In this document: in pieces, positions 1 through 9,306 of the stretch
How positions within the stretch are numbered: the first letter of the stretch is position 1
How the letters are laid out: every line of letters starts with the position of its first letter
From: Pyropia yezoensis
Taxonomy: Eukaryota; Rhodophyta; Bangiophyceae; Bangiales; Bangiaceae
Reading direction: 5' to 3'
Assembly (NCBI GenBank): GCA_009829735.1
Contig: CM020618.1
Location: forward strand, 40,663,030-40,727,029
DNA: 64,000 bases
Notes under the pieces: generated by a model
What the model was told of the DNA's origin: nothing
The model's input: the letters and a program-made list of their open reading frames with translations, nothing else
Databases searched by the model: none
Program-made: the position numbers and the translations under genes

Positions 1-288
1 GGCCCTGCGTCCCCGTCCCGACCAAGAAACTGTTGGACCACACACCATCCTCTTGTTTGTCAGTGGGGGGATTGCCCCACAACAGGGATAGAGTGTGTGC
101 GACTTGCACTTCTTCCGGTTCCCCCGACACGGGAGGCAGCCCTTGTACACCGCCCCAACTTGGGTGCCGTGTGTGCGAGAGGTTTTTGCCACATTTGGTG
201 GAGCAGCAGGGGACAGGGGTAGACTTTACCTCCGGGTGCACCCGGGTGTAGGGGGCCCTCTGTCTCAGAGGAACGGTGGACTTGGACC
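1..288 (+). other. Leader of Ty3-type element 1, upstream of gag
   Basis: This stretch lies between the left edge of the window and the first long gag frame. I see no LTR terminus and no primer-binding site here, so the 5' LTR of element 1 must lie outside the window. Short frames in this stretch overlap one another and look like chance. Calling it an untranslated leader is an inference from position only. Confidence 0.4.
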
Positions 289-2258
289 GTGTCATACGGA
301 TCGTTAGCCAACATAGATAGCTCGGACCCCCCGTCGTCCGGGGAGTACACGGGTGACGCACGTACTTCAGTGCCTTTGAATACTGGTGAGACACAGGTGG
401 GTCTACCTGGGGTCGCAGAGGAACTAGAGGTCCCTCAAGCCAGCAGGAATGGAAGTGCGGGCGGGCAACAGGCCACCCCAACTCAGTCGGGAGTTCATTC
501 TGGTGACACCCCCGATAATGGTGGGCCGAAGTCTGGCCACCGTGTGGTAAGCTCAACGGGAACGTCCCAAGGGGTGAGGGCTGTCCCCGCGGGTTCCACT
601 CGGGTTGGAGCCAACTTTGGCTTGGAGCCGTCGCCAACTAGGCTTTCGGAGGACGGCGGACCTCCGTTGGTCGGCGATGGGCTCGCGCCCATGCCCCCGG
701 TTGAGACCCCTGAGGAACGTGGTTACCCCTCAGGTGGACTCCCGGAGGCGGACCGAGACTCAACTGGAGTCGTCAATCCCCTCCTCGCGGAAACTGTCCG
801 TCGGGAGGCGACCAATGTGTTGCGGCAGACTTTGCCGGACCTGGTGGTCACGATGACGAATACTATTCTGAATCAGATTGTGGCGAGTTTGCCACATGGC
901 CTTAATGTCCAGACCGGATTGGGGCTTTCGAGCCCGCAGGCGCAGGAGGAATCCCTCCTCACGCCTATCTCGGGTCGCCCCGAACAGGGGGCGACACCTG
1001 TGACTCCCAACGAGGGAGCCACACCATACTCGGTGGGGCGTACGCCCTTCACGGGGGAGTTTCCCCCGGAAACGCCGGCGGCTACACCAAGCGCGCCGCG
1101 CCAGACCATGGGCACTGAGGGTCCACTTACCCCAGTGCATCAGCGGCTGTTACCTCAACGTGAGGTGCGGCCCAAGATCCAGGTAGCCAACCCGGTCTAC
1201 CAGAGGATCTTTGACTGTGAGACCTACGCCCTTCACAACAGGTCGGTGGCGTATGGTCCTTACCAGGCCCGAGCCACGGGCCGTGCCAAGAAGAATGCAC
1301 TTCACTCTTTTGGGCACAAAGCGGAGTGGGATGGAACTCCCCCCCTCCGTGTCTTTGAGTTCCTACGTCGTTTCACAAAAGCCTGTGACGACAATGCCAT
1401 AAGTGAAGGCATGGCGTTCTATATGCTACAGGAATTCACGAAGGGAGACCTGCGGACAGAACTTATGTCCGTCATGCCCAGCTCCTCAAGTGGAGACGCT
1501 GGGGAGGTGACGTCCTATTTGGAGCTCGTCAACTGGTTGTTGAGAGCCATGGTGGATGAAGCAGCGTTGGCTTCTCAAGTCGAGGAGTTTACGCAAGCCC
1601 ATCAGGAAGAGGCGGAGGACGAGTTGTCCTTTGCGGAGCGAGTTCGTAAGCTCAATAATCTCTGTGGGTTTCTTCATCCACAAGCTGTGGTGAAGAGTCG
1701 GTTTGTGGAGGGACTCCATTGGTCAGTCCGGATGGAGACCCGGGAGCATAACACTGCCCGGGTGACCCTGGCCGAGTGGGCTAGGTTCGCCTACCGCAGA
1801 GGTGAGGCCTACCGCAAGTTGCGGGAGGAACAACGCCAGGAGCGTCAGGCCGAGTTGGCCAAGGAAGGTGAGGAGGCGCGCCAGGCCAGAGAGTTGAGAG
1901 AGGCACGTCGAATCCGCAAGGAAAGGGTGGTAGCTGCCGTGGGAACTTCCCAGGGTATCTCTTCGTCTTCGGAGTCGGGGAGACCCCTCCGGGAACTGAC
2001 AATCGGTGTTGGAACTGCAACTCCGACGGACACTGGGCATATGATTGTCCCAAGTTGAGTAAACGCATCCAACAACTTGTTAGGAATGCGAGTAAGAAGT
2101 CGGCTACGAACGAAGTACGTTCACGCCGCGAGGGTGGGTCTCGAGCGGTCGTCGCGGCCGCCACACCCTCGGCGGAGGAGGCGGACACGTCGTCCTCGGA
2201 CTCGTCGTCTTCCCCTTGGCCCTCAGATTCGGACGCCAAGTCGGCGGGAAACGAATGA
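289..2258 (+). pseudogene. Gag of Ty3/gypsy-type element 1, with CCHC zinc knuckle, one internal frame break
   Basis: This is the structural Gag polyprotein of an LTR retrotransposon. The frame opening at 289 runs about 590 codons: a long Pro/Gly/Thr-rich N-terminal half, then a helical capsid-like part (about residues 300-480), then a charged Arg/Glu-rich stretch. It stops at 2056-2058. The expected zinc knuckle is in another frame (+3): Cys codons at 2007 and 2016, His at 2031 and Cys at 2046, giving C-X2-C-X4-H-X4-C. That frame runs to a TGA at 2256-2258. The reading frame therefore changes by -1 somewhere around 1985-2003, next to C and G runs. I see no in-phase slippery heptamer there, so a small indel is most likely and this copy is broken. 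The shift at the true Gag terminus is annotated separately. Confidence 0.85.
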
Positions 2259-2302
2259 CCGTTGGAGCTGGCCGTCCGAAGCTCACAACGGCAGCCTCGG
2301 CC
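2246..2302 (+). other. Predicted -1 programmed frameshift signal (slippery site plus pseudoknot) at the gag-pol junction
   Basis: The heptamer GGGAAAC at 2246-2252 is in the X XXY YYZ phase of the zinc-knuckle frame (GGA AAC) and lies one codon (GAA) before the Gag stop TGA 2256-2258. Slipping back one base enters the protease frame. After an 8-nt spacer, 2261-2269 can pair with 2280-2289 (9 bp, one bulged A at 2285). The loop bases 2270-2274 (GGCCG) can pair with 2298-2302 (CGGCC), which makes an H-type pseudoknot. GGGAAAC followed by a pseudoknot is an established retroviral frameshift layout. Function here is inferred. Confidence 0.72.
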
Positions 2303-3093
2303 AAGTGGGCCAAGAGGACGAACCAACCGTGCCGGATACTGCGGAGACCTAAGGGAGTCCGCCCACCTCGGGTAGGACTCCCCAAGAACGTTAACCCACG
2401 TCGGGTCATCACGGTGCTGACGGGTGAGAACTTCCAGGTGGCTGGACGGGTGCAACTTGCCCCCGGCCGCGCCTGTTGCGCCCGTATCATACTTGATACC
2501 GGGTCAGGAGCCTCCTTGATACGCAAGTCGCTATTACCAAAGGAGATGAAGCTCCAACGCTGGAAGTCTAAAGCTGACCATCTGATCGATATCAATGGCC
2601 GGGTACTTCCCATCGTTGGTGCCGTGACGCTACCAACTAGGTTGGGGACCCATGAGGTCGACGTGACCTATGGAGTAGTTGAGAATATATCGGTACCCCT
2701 GCTTCTGGGTACCCCTTATGTTGTGACACAAGTGCCTTTGATTTGTGGCCCTGAGTATTGGGTCAAGTTGATGAATGGGGAAACCATCCCCATCCTTGGT
2801 AAGGGAAAGTCTGTGGCTCCTGTGACAGTCTCACAGTCGAAGCCTGTTTGCTCCGTGAGAGAAGGGTTTACTGCTACCCTGTGTGTAGCCCGTAAGGTCA
2901 CGTTGCCCCCCAACTCGGTGGCGCACGTTGACGTTGTAACTGATTATACGGGGAACGGGTTGGTGCACCCTCACCCCCGTTTCGCTCGTAAGCACCAAGT
3001 GCATGTTGCCCTTGGCAGGATGGACTCCAAAGCCGGAGTCCCGTGGAGGATCCAGGTTATGAATCTGAGCTCGTCGCCCAAGTACTTCAAGTC

Positions 3094-3098
3094 GGGAG
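3094..3098. repeat. Target-site duplication GGGAG, left copy
   Basis: GGGAG at 3094-3098 directly precedes the TG of the inserted LTR and is repeated at 3743-3747 directly after its CA. Five-base duplications are normal for Ty3-type integrases. Confidence 0.9.
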
Positions 3099-3742
3099 TG
3101 TGGCGTTGTGGCGCTCAGGTACCGTTGGGACCCGGGAGGCTGACTTGGGACCCGGCTGGCAGCGTTACGTGGAACCACGCGCTGGCTTGGGATCCCTGTA
3201 TCGGTGGCCCGGGGCAGTGGCGACACGCCCGGTGCCCCGATTGGTCACCCGGAGCGGTGGACTTGCCAGGTTGGGGCATACTGACCTTCGGGTTATTTGT
3301 TTGATTTTTCTCATTTGTTTTCCTTGCGTGATTTCATGTCTTTCCCCTTTTTCCCACTGGGTTTTTTCGGGGGATTGACATTCGTGTGTGGGGGGATTTC
3401 GCTTGCTTTTCGTGTGTTGGCCCGGTGAGCGGCCGGTGCCTTGCTGGCACTTGGCCCGCTGGGGGCGCCCTCTGGGGGCCTCGCTCTGGGCCCCTGGAGG
3501 GGCCAGGGGGGGAGGTTCTTGAGGGGTGCTTCGGGGTTCTCCCCGTGGCCATCTTGTAAAATCAACAGTGCTTTGGATTCCTTCTCCCTCGGGCTCTTCT
3601 CCTGTTTACCTTTGCCTCGTATCGTGGCGGGCGAGTGGATCAGCAAGGGCTCTTACCTTTTCCTTCCTGTACTCCGGACTGTGGTCTCTGTGTGTGTGTT
3701 TGTGGTTTGTGGTTTCGGGAGCCTGGGTTCCATTACGCTACA
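3099..3742 (+). mobile_element. Solo LTR (element 2 family) inserted in element 1 pol
   Basis: A 644-bp LTR begins TGTGGCG and ends GCTACA, flanked by the perfect 5-bp duplication GGGAG. Its sequence is closely matched, in reverse orientation, by 57610-58254, the 3' LTR of element 2. The open frames read across the two copies differ at only about one residue in twelve. No internal region is present, so the inserted element was reduced to a single LTR, normally by recombination between its two LTRs. It was inserted between the protease linker and the reverse transcriptase of element 1, so the insertion post-dates element 1. Confidence 0.93.
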
Positions 3743-3747
3743 GGGAG
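3743..3747. repeat. Target-site duplication GGGAG, right copy
   Basis: GGGAG follows the LTR terminus CA at 3741-3742 and matches 3094-3098. The interrupted pol frame resumes here. Confidence 0.9.
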
Positions 3748-6700
3748 CCAAGTTCGGCTATATCGACCAATACGAGGGACCGGTAGTAGCGGTCACCCTC
3801 AACGCGGGCGCGAGTAGCGACCCGAAGCCCGGAAAGGAGAAGCACCCAGCCAAGTCGGCCGCCTCTCCTCGGCCCCATGTGAACATGGAGGGTGTTCCAC
3901 CCAGGTTGAGGGTTCAAGTTGAACGCCTCTTGGACCAATATCACAGGTTGTGGGATGGTCAATTGGGACTCATGAGAGCTACCCAACACCGGATCGAGTT
4001 GAAGCCCGGTGCACCCCCTATACGCCAACAACCGTATAGGGGAGGACCCCGTAAAAGAGCCCTCGTCCAGGAGCAAGTTGCTCGTATGGAGGCCCTCGAT
4101 GTGATCGAGGCCAGTAACGCCGAGTGGGCGAGTCCGGTGGTTATCGTCCCCAAAGTTGATGGGACCCCCCGGTTCTGTATCGACTACCGTAAGCTCAACG
4201 AGAGCACGGTGAAGGACAGGTATCCCCTACCTAGGATGGACGACTGTCTGGACTCTCTGGGGGAGGCGAATGTGTTCTCTACCCTGGACTGTAACGCGGG
4301 GTACTGGCAAACTCCCATTGCCCCGGAGGACAGGCATAAAACTACCTTTACCTGTCACTGTGGTACCTACCAGTGCGAGCGCCTACCGTTTGGACTGTGC
4401 AACGCGCCGGCAACTTTCCAGCGCGCTATGGACATGATTCGGGCCGGAGTACGGTGGCAGATCTGTCTCGTGTACCTAGACGATATCATTGTGTTCTCCC
4501 GAAGTCCGGAGGAACACATTGGCCATCTTGGCCAGGTGTTCAAGCTACTTGCTGACGCCGGTGTGTCACTGAAGGCGAGTAAGTGCCACCTCTTCACTCA
4601 AGAGGTGGAATACTTGGGACATGTTGTCCGTCCGGGGCGTCTCAGTGTCAACGAGAAAAACTTGAGGGCCATCCGTAAGGCTCAGTACCCCCGGACCCAG
4701 ACCCAGATGAGGAGCTTCCTCGGGATGTGTAACGTGTACCGACGTTTCACCCAGGGCTTCGCCAAGGTGGCGAAACCGTTGAATGAGTTAGTGAGCTCAA
4801 CGCTACCGAAGAACCTGCCTCCCCCAAGTCGGGTGGAGCAGGAATCCTTTGAGACTCTTCGGGACCTTCTGCTGAAGCCCCCCATCTTGGCTATTCCCAG
4901 GTTGGGAGGCCACTACATCCTGGATGTGGACGCTAGCTACGACCAACTTGGTTGTGTGTTGCATCAGCAGCAGCCGGACAAGGAGTACTTGCCGGTGGGA
5001 TACTTCAGCAAGGGGCTGAACTCGGCCGAGAAGAACTACGGAGTCACCGAGTTGGAAGGACTCGCAGTGGTGTGGGCGGTGACGTCACTTCGTCACTACC
5101 TAGAGGGTGAGAAGTTCCTCATCCGCTGTGACCACCGCGCGTTGCAGTTCATCTTTAAGACGGATTGTACGAACACTCGTCTCAACCGGTGGAGGGTGCG
5201 ACTGGCACCCTTCAACTTTGATATTGAGTACCGACCTGGCAGGCAACATGCCCTTGCCGACGGCCTTTCTCGGGTACCTACCGCGGGGCTGGACACTAAT
5301 CCAGTCGATGAGGACATCCCCATCGTGGGGGTAGGCACGCGCTCGGGTCAGGCGTTGAGCTCCGAGGCGCCAGGGAACAAGAAGTAGTTGCCCCTGTCCC
5401 TGGACGAGGTGGTGAAGGCCCAGGCCGAGGATCCCTTCTGCAAGTCGCAGAGGGATACACTGGATACAGTGGCGGAGACGCGGTTCTTTCTGGGAGACGA
5501 TGGCCTCCCCATGAGGAGGAAGGTATTCCAGGGGACGGAACAACTTGTCGTCCCCGCATCTCTCAAGGACAGTATCCTTGAGAGGAAGCATAATGCTCCC
5601 ACAGGTGGACACCTGGGGTCTAGTAAACTGTACCGGACCCAGAGGACCAGGTACTTCTGGCCTTCCATGGTGGTGGACATCTACAGTTGGGTGGCTGCCT
5701 GCACAAGTTGTGGGCAGAACCGTCTGATGGAACGGCGGCCTACTACGGCTATGCTATTGTTCCCGGCCAAGGAGCCCTTTGCCGCGTTGGCGATGGACAT
5801 CCTTGGGCCACTGCCAGTTAACGAGGAGGGCAACCAGTACCTCCTGGTCATCTGCGATCGCTTCACGAAACTTACGCGAGCGATCCCTCTGGCAGAGATC
5901 ACGGCCATGTCGGTCGTGTCAGCCTTCCTAGATCACTGGGTTGCCGCGTATGGCATTCCGGATAGTACACTATCGGACAATGGACCGCAATTTGCGTCCG
6001 TACTGTTTCAGGGAGTGCTGGATATGTTGGGGGTTAAGGCAAACTATGCCACCCCCTACCACCCACAAACTAATGGGCAGGTGGAGCGCTTCAACAAAAC
6101 TATTGTTCGGCAGCTGCGCCACTATGTGAGTGAGCATGTGAAAACGTGGGACCAATACATTTCTATTCTTACCACTGCCTACAATTCGCAGGTTCACTCA
6201 TCTACCGGGGAAGTACCCCTCGCTTTTGTGACCCCCCGCCGCGTGCGGTCTATGGCTGTGCGGCGGCCGCTCCCAACTAGGGAGGATGGTGGCAGGACGC
6301 CTACTCCTACTGAGAGTAAGGAGGAGTTCGCTGCTAGGCTTGAAAACCTCATCCCTTAAGTCAGGGCTGAGATGGACAAAGCACAAAAGCGCTACAAGCG
6401 TACCTTTGACAAAAAGGTGCGCAATGCTAAGCATGTCCCCGAGCAGGGTGACTGGGTGCTGGTACACTCACACACCCCAACTGGGGGTAAGTTGGTATTC
6501 CAGACGAAGGGGCCGTACCAGGTGCTTCGTACTGATGGGCGGCGCTTCACCATCGAAAGTGACGATGGGGTCCGCACAGTGAACGGACAGGACGTGGTCA
6601 AAGTTGCACCACCCCCTGCAGGCGACCCAGCTTGGGCGCGTGCGTTGGAAGCGTGGCGCCTCCCCTCACTGCCTGCGGCCAAACAGGGCCCACAGGAGTA

Positions 6701-6887
6701 CGTGTTCGATAAGTTCATCGACCACGGCTGGGATGAGGACAGTGACCGCCTCATGTTGAGGGTGCGTTGGTTTGGCTACAAAGCCAAGGATGATACGTGG
6801 GAGTATGTGGAGGACCTTCCCGCTGAGAAGGTCCGGGCGTACTGTGCCCGGAATGAGATTGACCCTAACAGCCCCCCCTCAACGTGA
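3743..6887 (+). pseudogene. Pol C-terminal part of element 1: reverse transcriptase, RNase H, integrase, chromodomain
   Basis: These are the replication and integration enzymes of a Ty3-type element. In order: reverse transcriptase with YLDDIIVFS at about 4474-4500; RNase H with the DVDAS motif near 4924 and RCDH near 5122; integrase with a His/Cys zinc-binding region about 5585-5725, catalytic Asp in AMDILG (about 5793) and SDNGPQ (about 5974), and Glu in QVERFN (about 6082); a GPY-type module near 6508; and a C-terminal chromodomain-like segment (about 6697-6867, aromatic residues in VRWFGY and DDTWEY). The frame is single and continuous except for TAG at 5385-5387 and TAA at 6357-6359. Both stops lie inside otherwise good coding sequence, so this copy is dead unless stops are read through. 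The stop at 6885-6887 is the natural end. Confidence 0.93.
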
Positions 6888-6998
6888 GGGAAGGCCGAGT
6901 AACAGTGCCAAGAGAGTGCTTCAAGTCGAAGTGGTACGCAGAGTGGCTTTTAACTACAGCCCTAACCCTCACACTTTCACAACAAAGGCAGCTGCCAA

Positions 6999-8292
6999 CT
7001 AGGCATGCATGCTAGACTCTCCAACCCCACGGCCCTCGCCCTCACGTGGAGGCGAGCGGCGAGACCCACGGCGATAACGCTCTTCACCAGTCGACGGGGC
7101 CGGCGGCTCCAAGTCGGACCCGCCGGGCCCCTCACGGTCGCGCAAGTGGCGACGACCGCGGCTGCCCTTCTGCTTAGTCTTGCACGCAAGTTGGCGACGC
7201 AGACGCCGGACCGACTCCGACTCTGACGGAGTCGAGGGCTCCGAAACGGAGTAAGACAACTCGTCTTCCGACACGGAGGGAGAGCGCCGCGAGTGTCGGT
7301 GACGACGGCGAGGAGGCGAGTATGCCCGGCTTGCACGACGTTTGCCACGCCTGAGTGGGGCTGGCTGGGCCATCATAGCCCAAATGCGAGCCAACTCGGC
7401 CGTCATAAACTCCGCCACCGACTCGCAACTCGCGGTCGTCACTGCCGTACGAACGCGCTCCTCAAGTTGAGGAGTCTCGGAAGTTTGAAGGGTTGCGGTC
7501 GACGCGGCCAACCAGGAAATGGTGCGCACCACCGTTGTGATCATCATCTCTGAGGTTAGAGGCGTGGCCGGTAACACCAACTCGGGGTATACCGTCAGGA
7601 GGGTGGCCCCCAAGTCGGGGGAATCCGGGGTGGACGACTCAACGGCCACGCTAATCGGGATGTTCCCGTGCGGCTGGAAGGGAACAGGAGGAAGCGGAGG
7701 GGCACGCCGAGGTGGCGGGACCCGGGTATAACTGCGACCCCGACTTGGGGCCCCCGCAGTGGGTTGAGTCATATTGTCATCATGTGAGGGCACGGCCATA
7801 ACTATGGCCTTGTCCGGGGGTGGCGCAGTGTGGCGATCCACCCCCCGGACATACGGGTAGTCCCCGATGCCCAACCCCTCTCGTAGGACCACACGGCCGT
7901 CGTGAAGTTCACGAGCGACCCACACGAACTGACGAAGTGCGCCATCGTCCTTGGGCCCACGAGCGGGGCGGCGCAACTTGTGCTCAATGCTCTCCCACTC
8001 GATAAACTTGTGGAGGCGGAGCATCTCCTCAAGTAGAGTGATTTGTCCTGATGAACACCCCTCAGCAACTAGCTGAGGGGTGAGCTGTTCCAAACCTTGG
8101 ATAAGCCGGAGGGGGAGATGCCAGAGCATCCCCCGCCGCTGAACACAAGACACCCAGGTCGACATGACCTCGAGGAGCCACTGGGTGGCCAACATGGCCC
8201 ACACCAGATGATCAGGGCCAGCCGTCAACATGAAGGAGCCGAAGTGGTCGAGCAACCGTGGCAGCAACGCCGGGAACCCGTAAAGGACCTCA
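6999..8292 (-). CDS. Antisense ORF behind pol of element 1 (aORF-1), unknown function, 5' truncated
   Basis: A 420-codon open frame runs opposite to pol and starts about 110 bp after it. The first in-frame triplet normally used as a start is not ATG, and the frame stays open to about 8292, where the next element begins, so the N-terminus is probably lost. The protein has a helical N-terminal domain rich in Leu and Trp (WLLEV near its start), a Pro-rich linker, a second helical stretch, and an Arg/Ser-rich basic tail with many RS and SR pairs. The N-terminal domain aligns by eye with the antisense ORF of element 3 (LA-x-x-W-L-x-EV, then similarly spaced Leu, Phe and Asp). It is not Gag-like: no zinc knuckle and no match to the gag at 289. 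Antisense ORFs between pol and 3' LTR are known in some plant retrotransposons. The function is unknown. Confidence 0.6.
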
Positions 8293-9178
8293 ACGCGAGC
8301 GATTCAACCGGACTCTGGTGGACATGCTACGGCACTACGTCGAAGAGCATCAAAAGGATTGGGACGAGCTCCTGGCTATCCTCACTCTAGCCTACAATTC
8401 ACGAGTTCACCGGACGACGGGAGTCGCCCCACTCGACTTTGTCACCCCAAGGCGGCTGACCAACTTCTCCCTGGAAAGAATACCAGACGGTCTCCAGCCT
8501 GCGCTGAGGTCAGGTCCCGAGGCCAAGGATGAGTTCCTGGAACAACTAAAGCTCCTGCTCCCAAGAGTCAAGGAGTCAATGTCGAAGACACAGGAGCGAT
8601 ACAAACGGGATTATGACAAGGGTGTTCGGGAAAAGAACAAGGAACTAGGTGGTGGCGGCTGGGTTTCTGTGGATACTTATAGCAAGACCCGGGGGAAGCT
8701 GGACTCCAAGACGGATGGGCCCTATGAGATCCTGGATACAGACGGCTGGACATTCCTCCTAGACGTGGATGGCTCCCCGTACCGGGTGAGCAGTGACCAT
8801 GTCACCCGAGCTCCACCGCCAAGCAAACGGGAGTTGACCCGACGCAAGCGGGCCGCAGTACCCTGGTTATCCCAAGAAGAAGGCCGGGAATATGTCTACG
8901 TCAAGTTTGTCGACCACGCCTGGAAGGACGGGCGCTTGTACCTGCGAGTGCGCTGGTTCGGGTTCAACCCGGCGGATGATACTTGGGAACCCTCTAACCG
9001 GCTCCCAATTGCGGAGGTCTGCGCCTATACGCGACGGAACGGGATTGAAGGCACTCCAGTGGCCAGAACCGGAAAAATCTTGGACCCGAACGCGGAGGAG
9101 GATGAGAAGGAATGGGCTGATCAAGACCCGCGGGGTGAGCCAAGCTCACCTGAGACAGACGCTGAACAAGAAGAATGA
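8290..9178 (+). pseudogene. Integrase C-terminus and chromodomain of a second Ty3-type element (element 3), 5' truncated
   Basis: The fragment opens abruptly inside the integrase core at the motif (V)ERFNRT (about 8296) that normally follows the catalytic Glu. It then reads without stops through the integrase C-terminal region, a GPY-type module (DGPYEIL near 8716) and a chromodomain-like region (about 8887-9030, VRWFGF and DDTWEP) to a stop at 9176-9178. The sequence is clearly related to element 1 but diverged (for example AYNS-VH, FVTPRR, RYKR, VRWFG are shared), so it is a different family. Everything upstream (gag, protease, RT, most of integrase) is missing. The left boundary coincides with the end of the antisense ORF of element 1, so two elements are fused here. 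Confidence 0.88.
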
Positions 9179-9306
9179 GAAAAGGGAACGAGTGTATCAA
9201 GGAAAACAAGCAAGGAGCACTCAAGAGAAACAAACACCCGTTCGAGCAACCCTTCTCTCCACCTCTACCCTCCTCAGAGCTCTCTCACCCTCCTCGCCCT
9301 CAAGTA

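Larger units (their letters stand above)
2216..3098 (+). pseudogene. Pol N-terminal part of element 1: aspartic protease and linker, cut by solo LTR
   Basis: This is the retropepsin-type protease of the element 1 Pol polyprotein, which processes Gag and Pol. It is read in frame +2 after the predicted -1 shift and overlaps the end of the Gag frame by about 40 bases. The active-site motif LDTGSGAS is encoded near 2494-2517. A second protease motif (PLLLGTPYV) lies near 2697-2723. The frame then continues through a linker of the kind that precedes reverse transcriptase. It is interrupted exactly at 3098 by an inserted LTR. Without that insertion (644 bp plus 5 bp duplicated target, 649 in total) this frame would join the reverse-transcriptase frame with no change of phase. 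The extra codons that read into the LTR are not part of the original protein. Confidence 0.85.

Noticed and set aside
3441..3742. Open frame upstream of reverse transcriptase read as part of pol
   Set aside because: It is translated LTR sequence; removing the LTR and one target copy restores the true junction.
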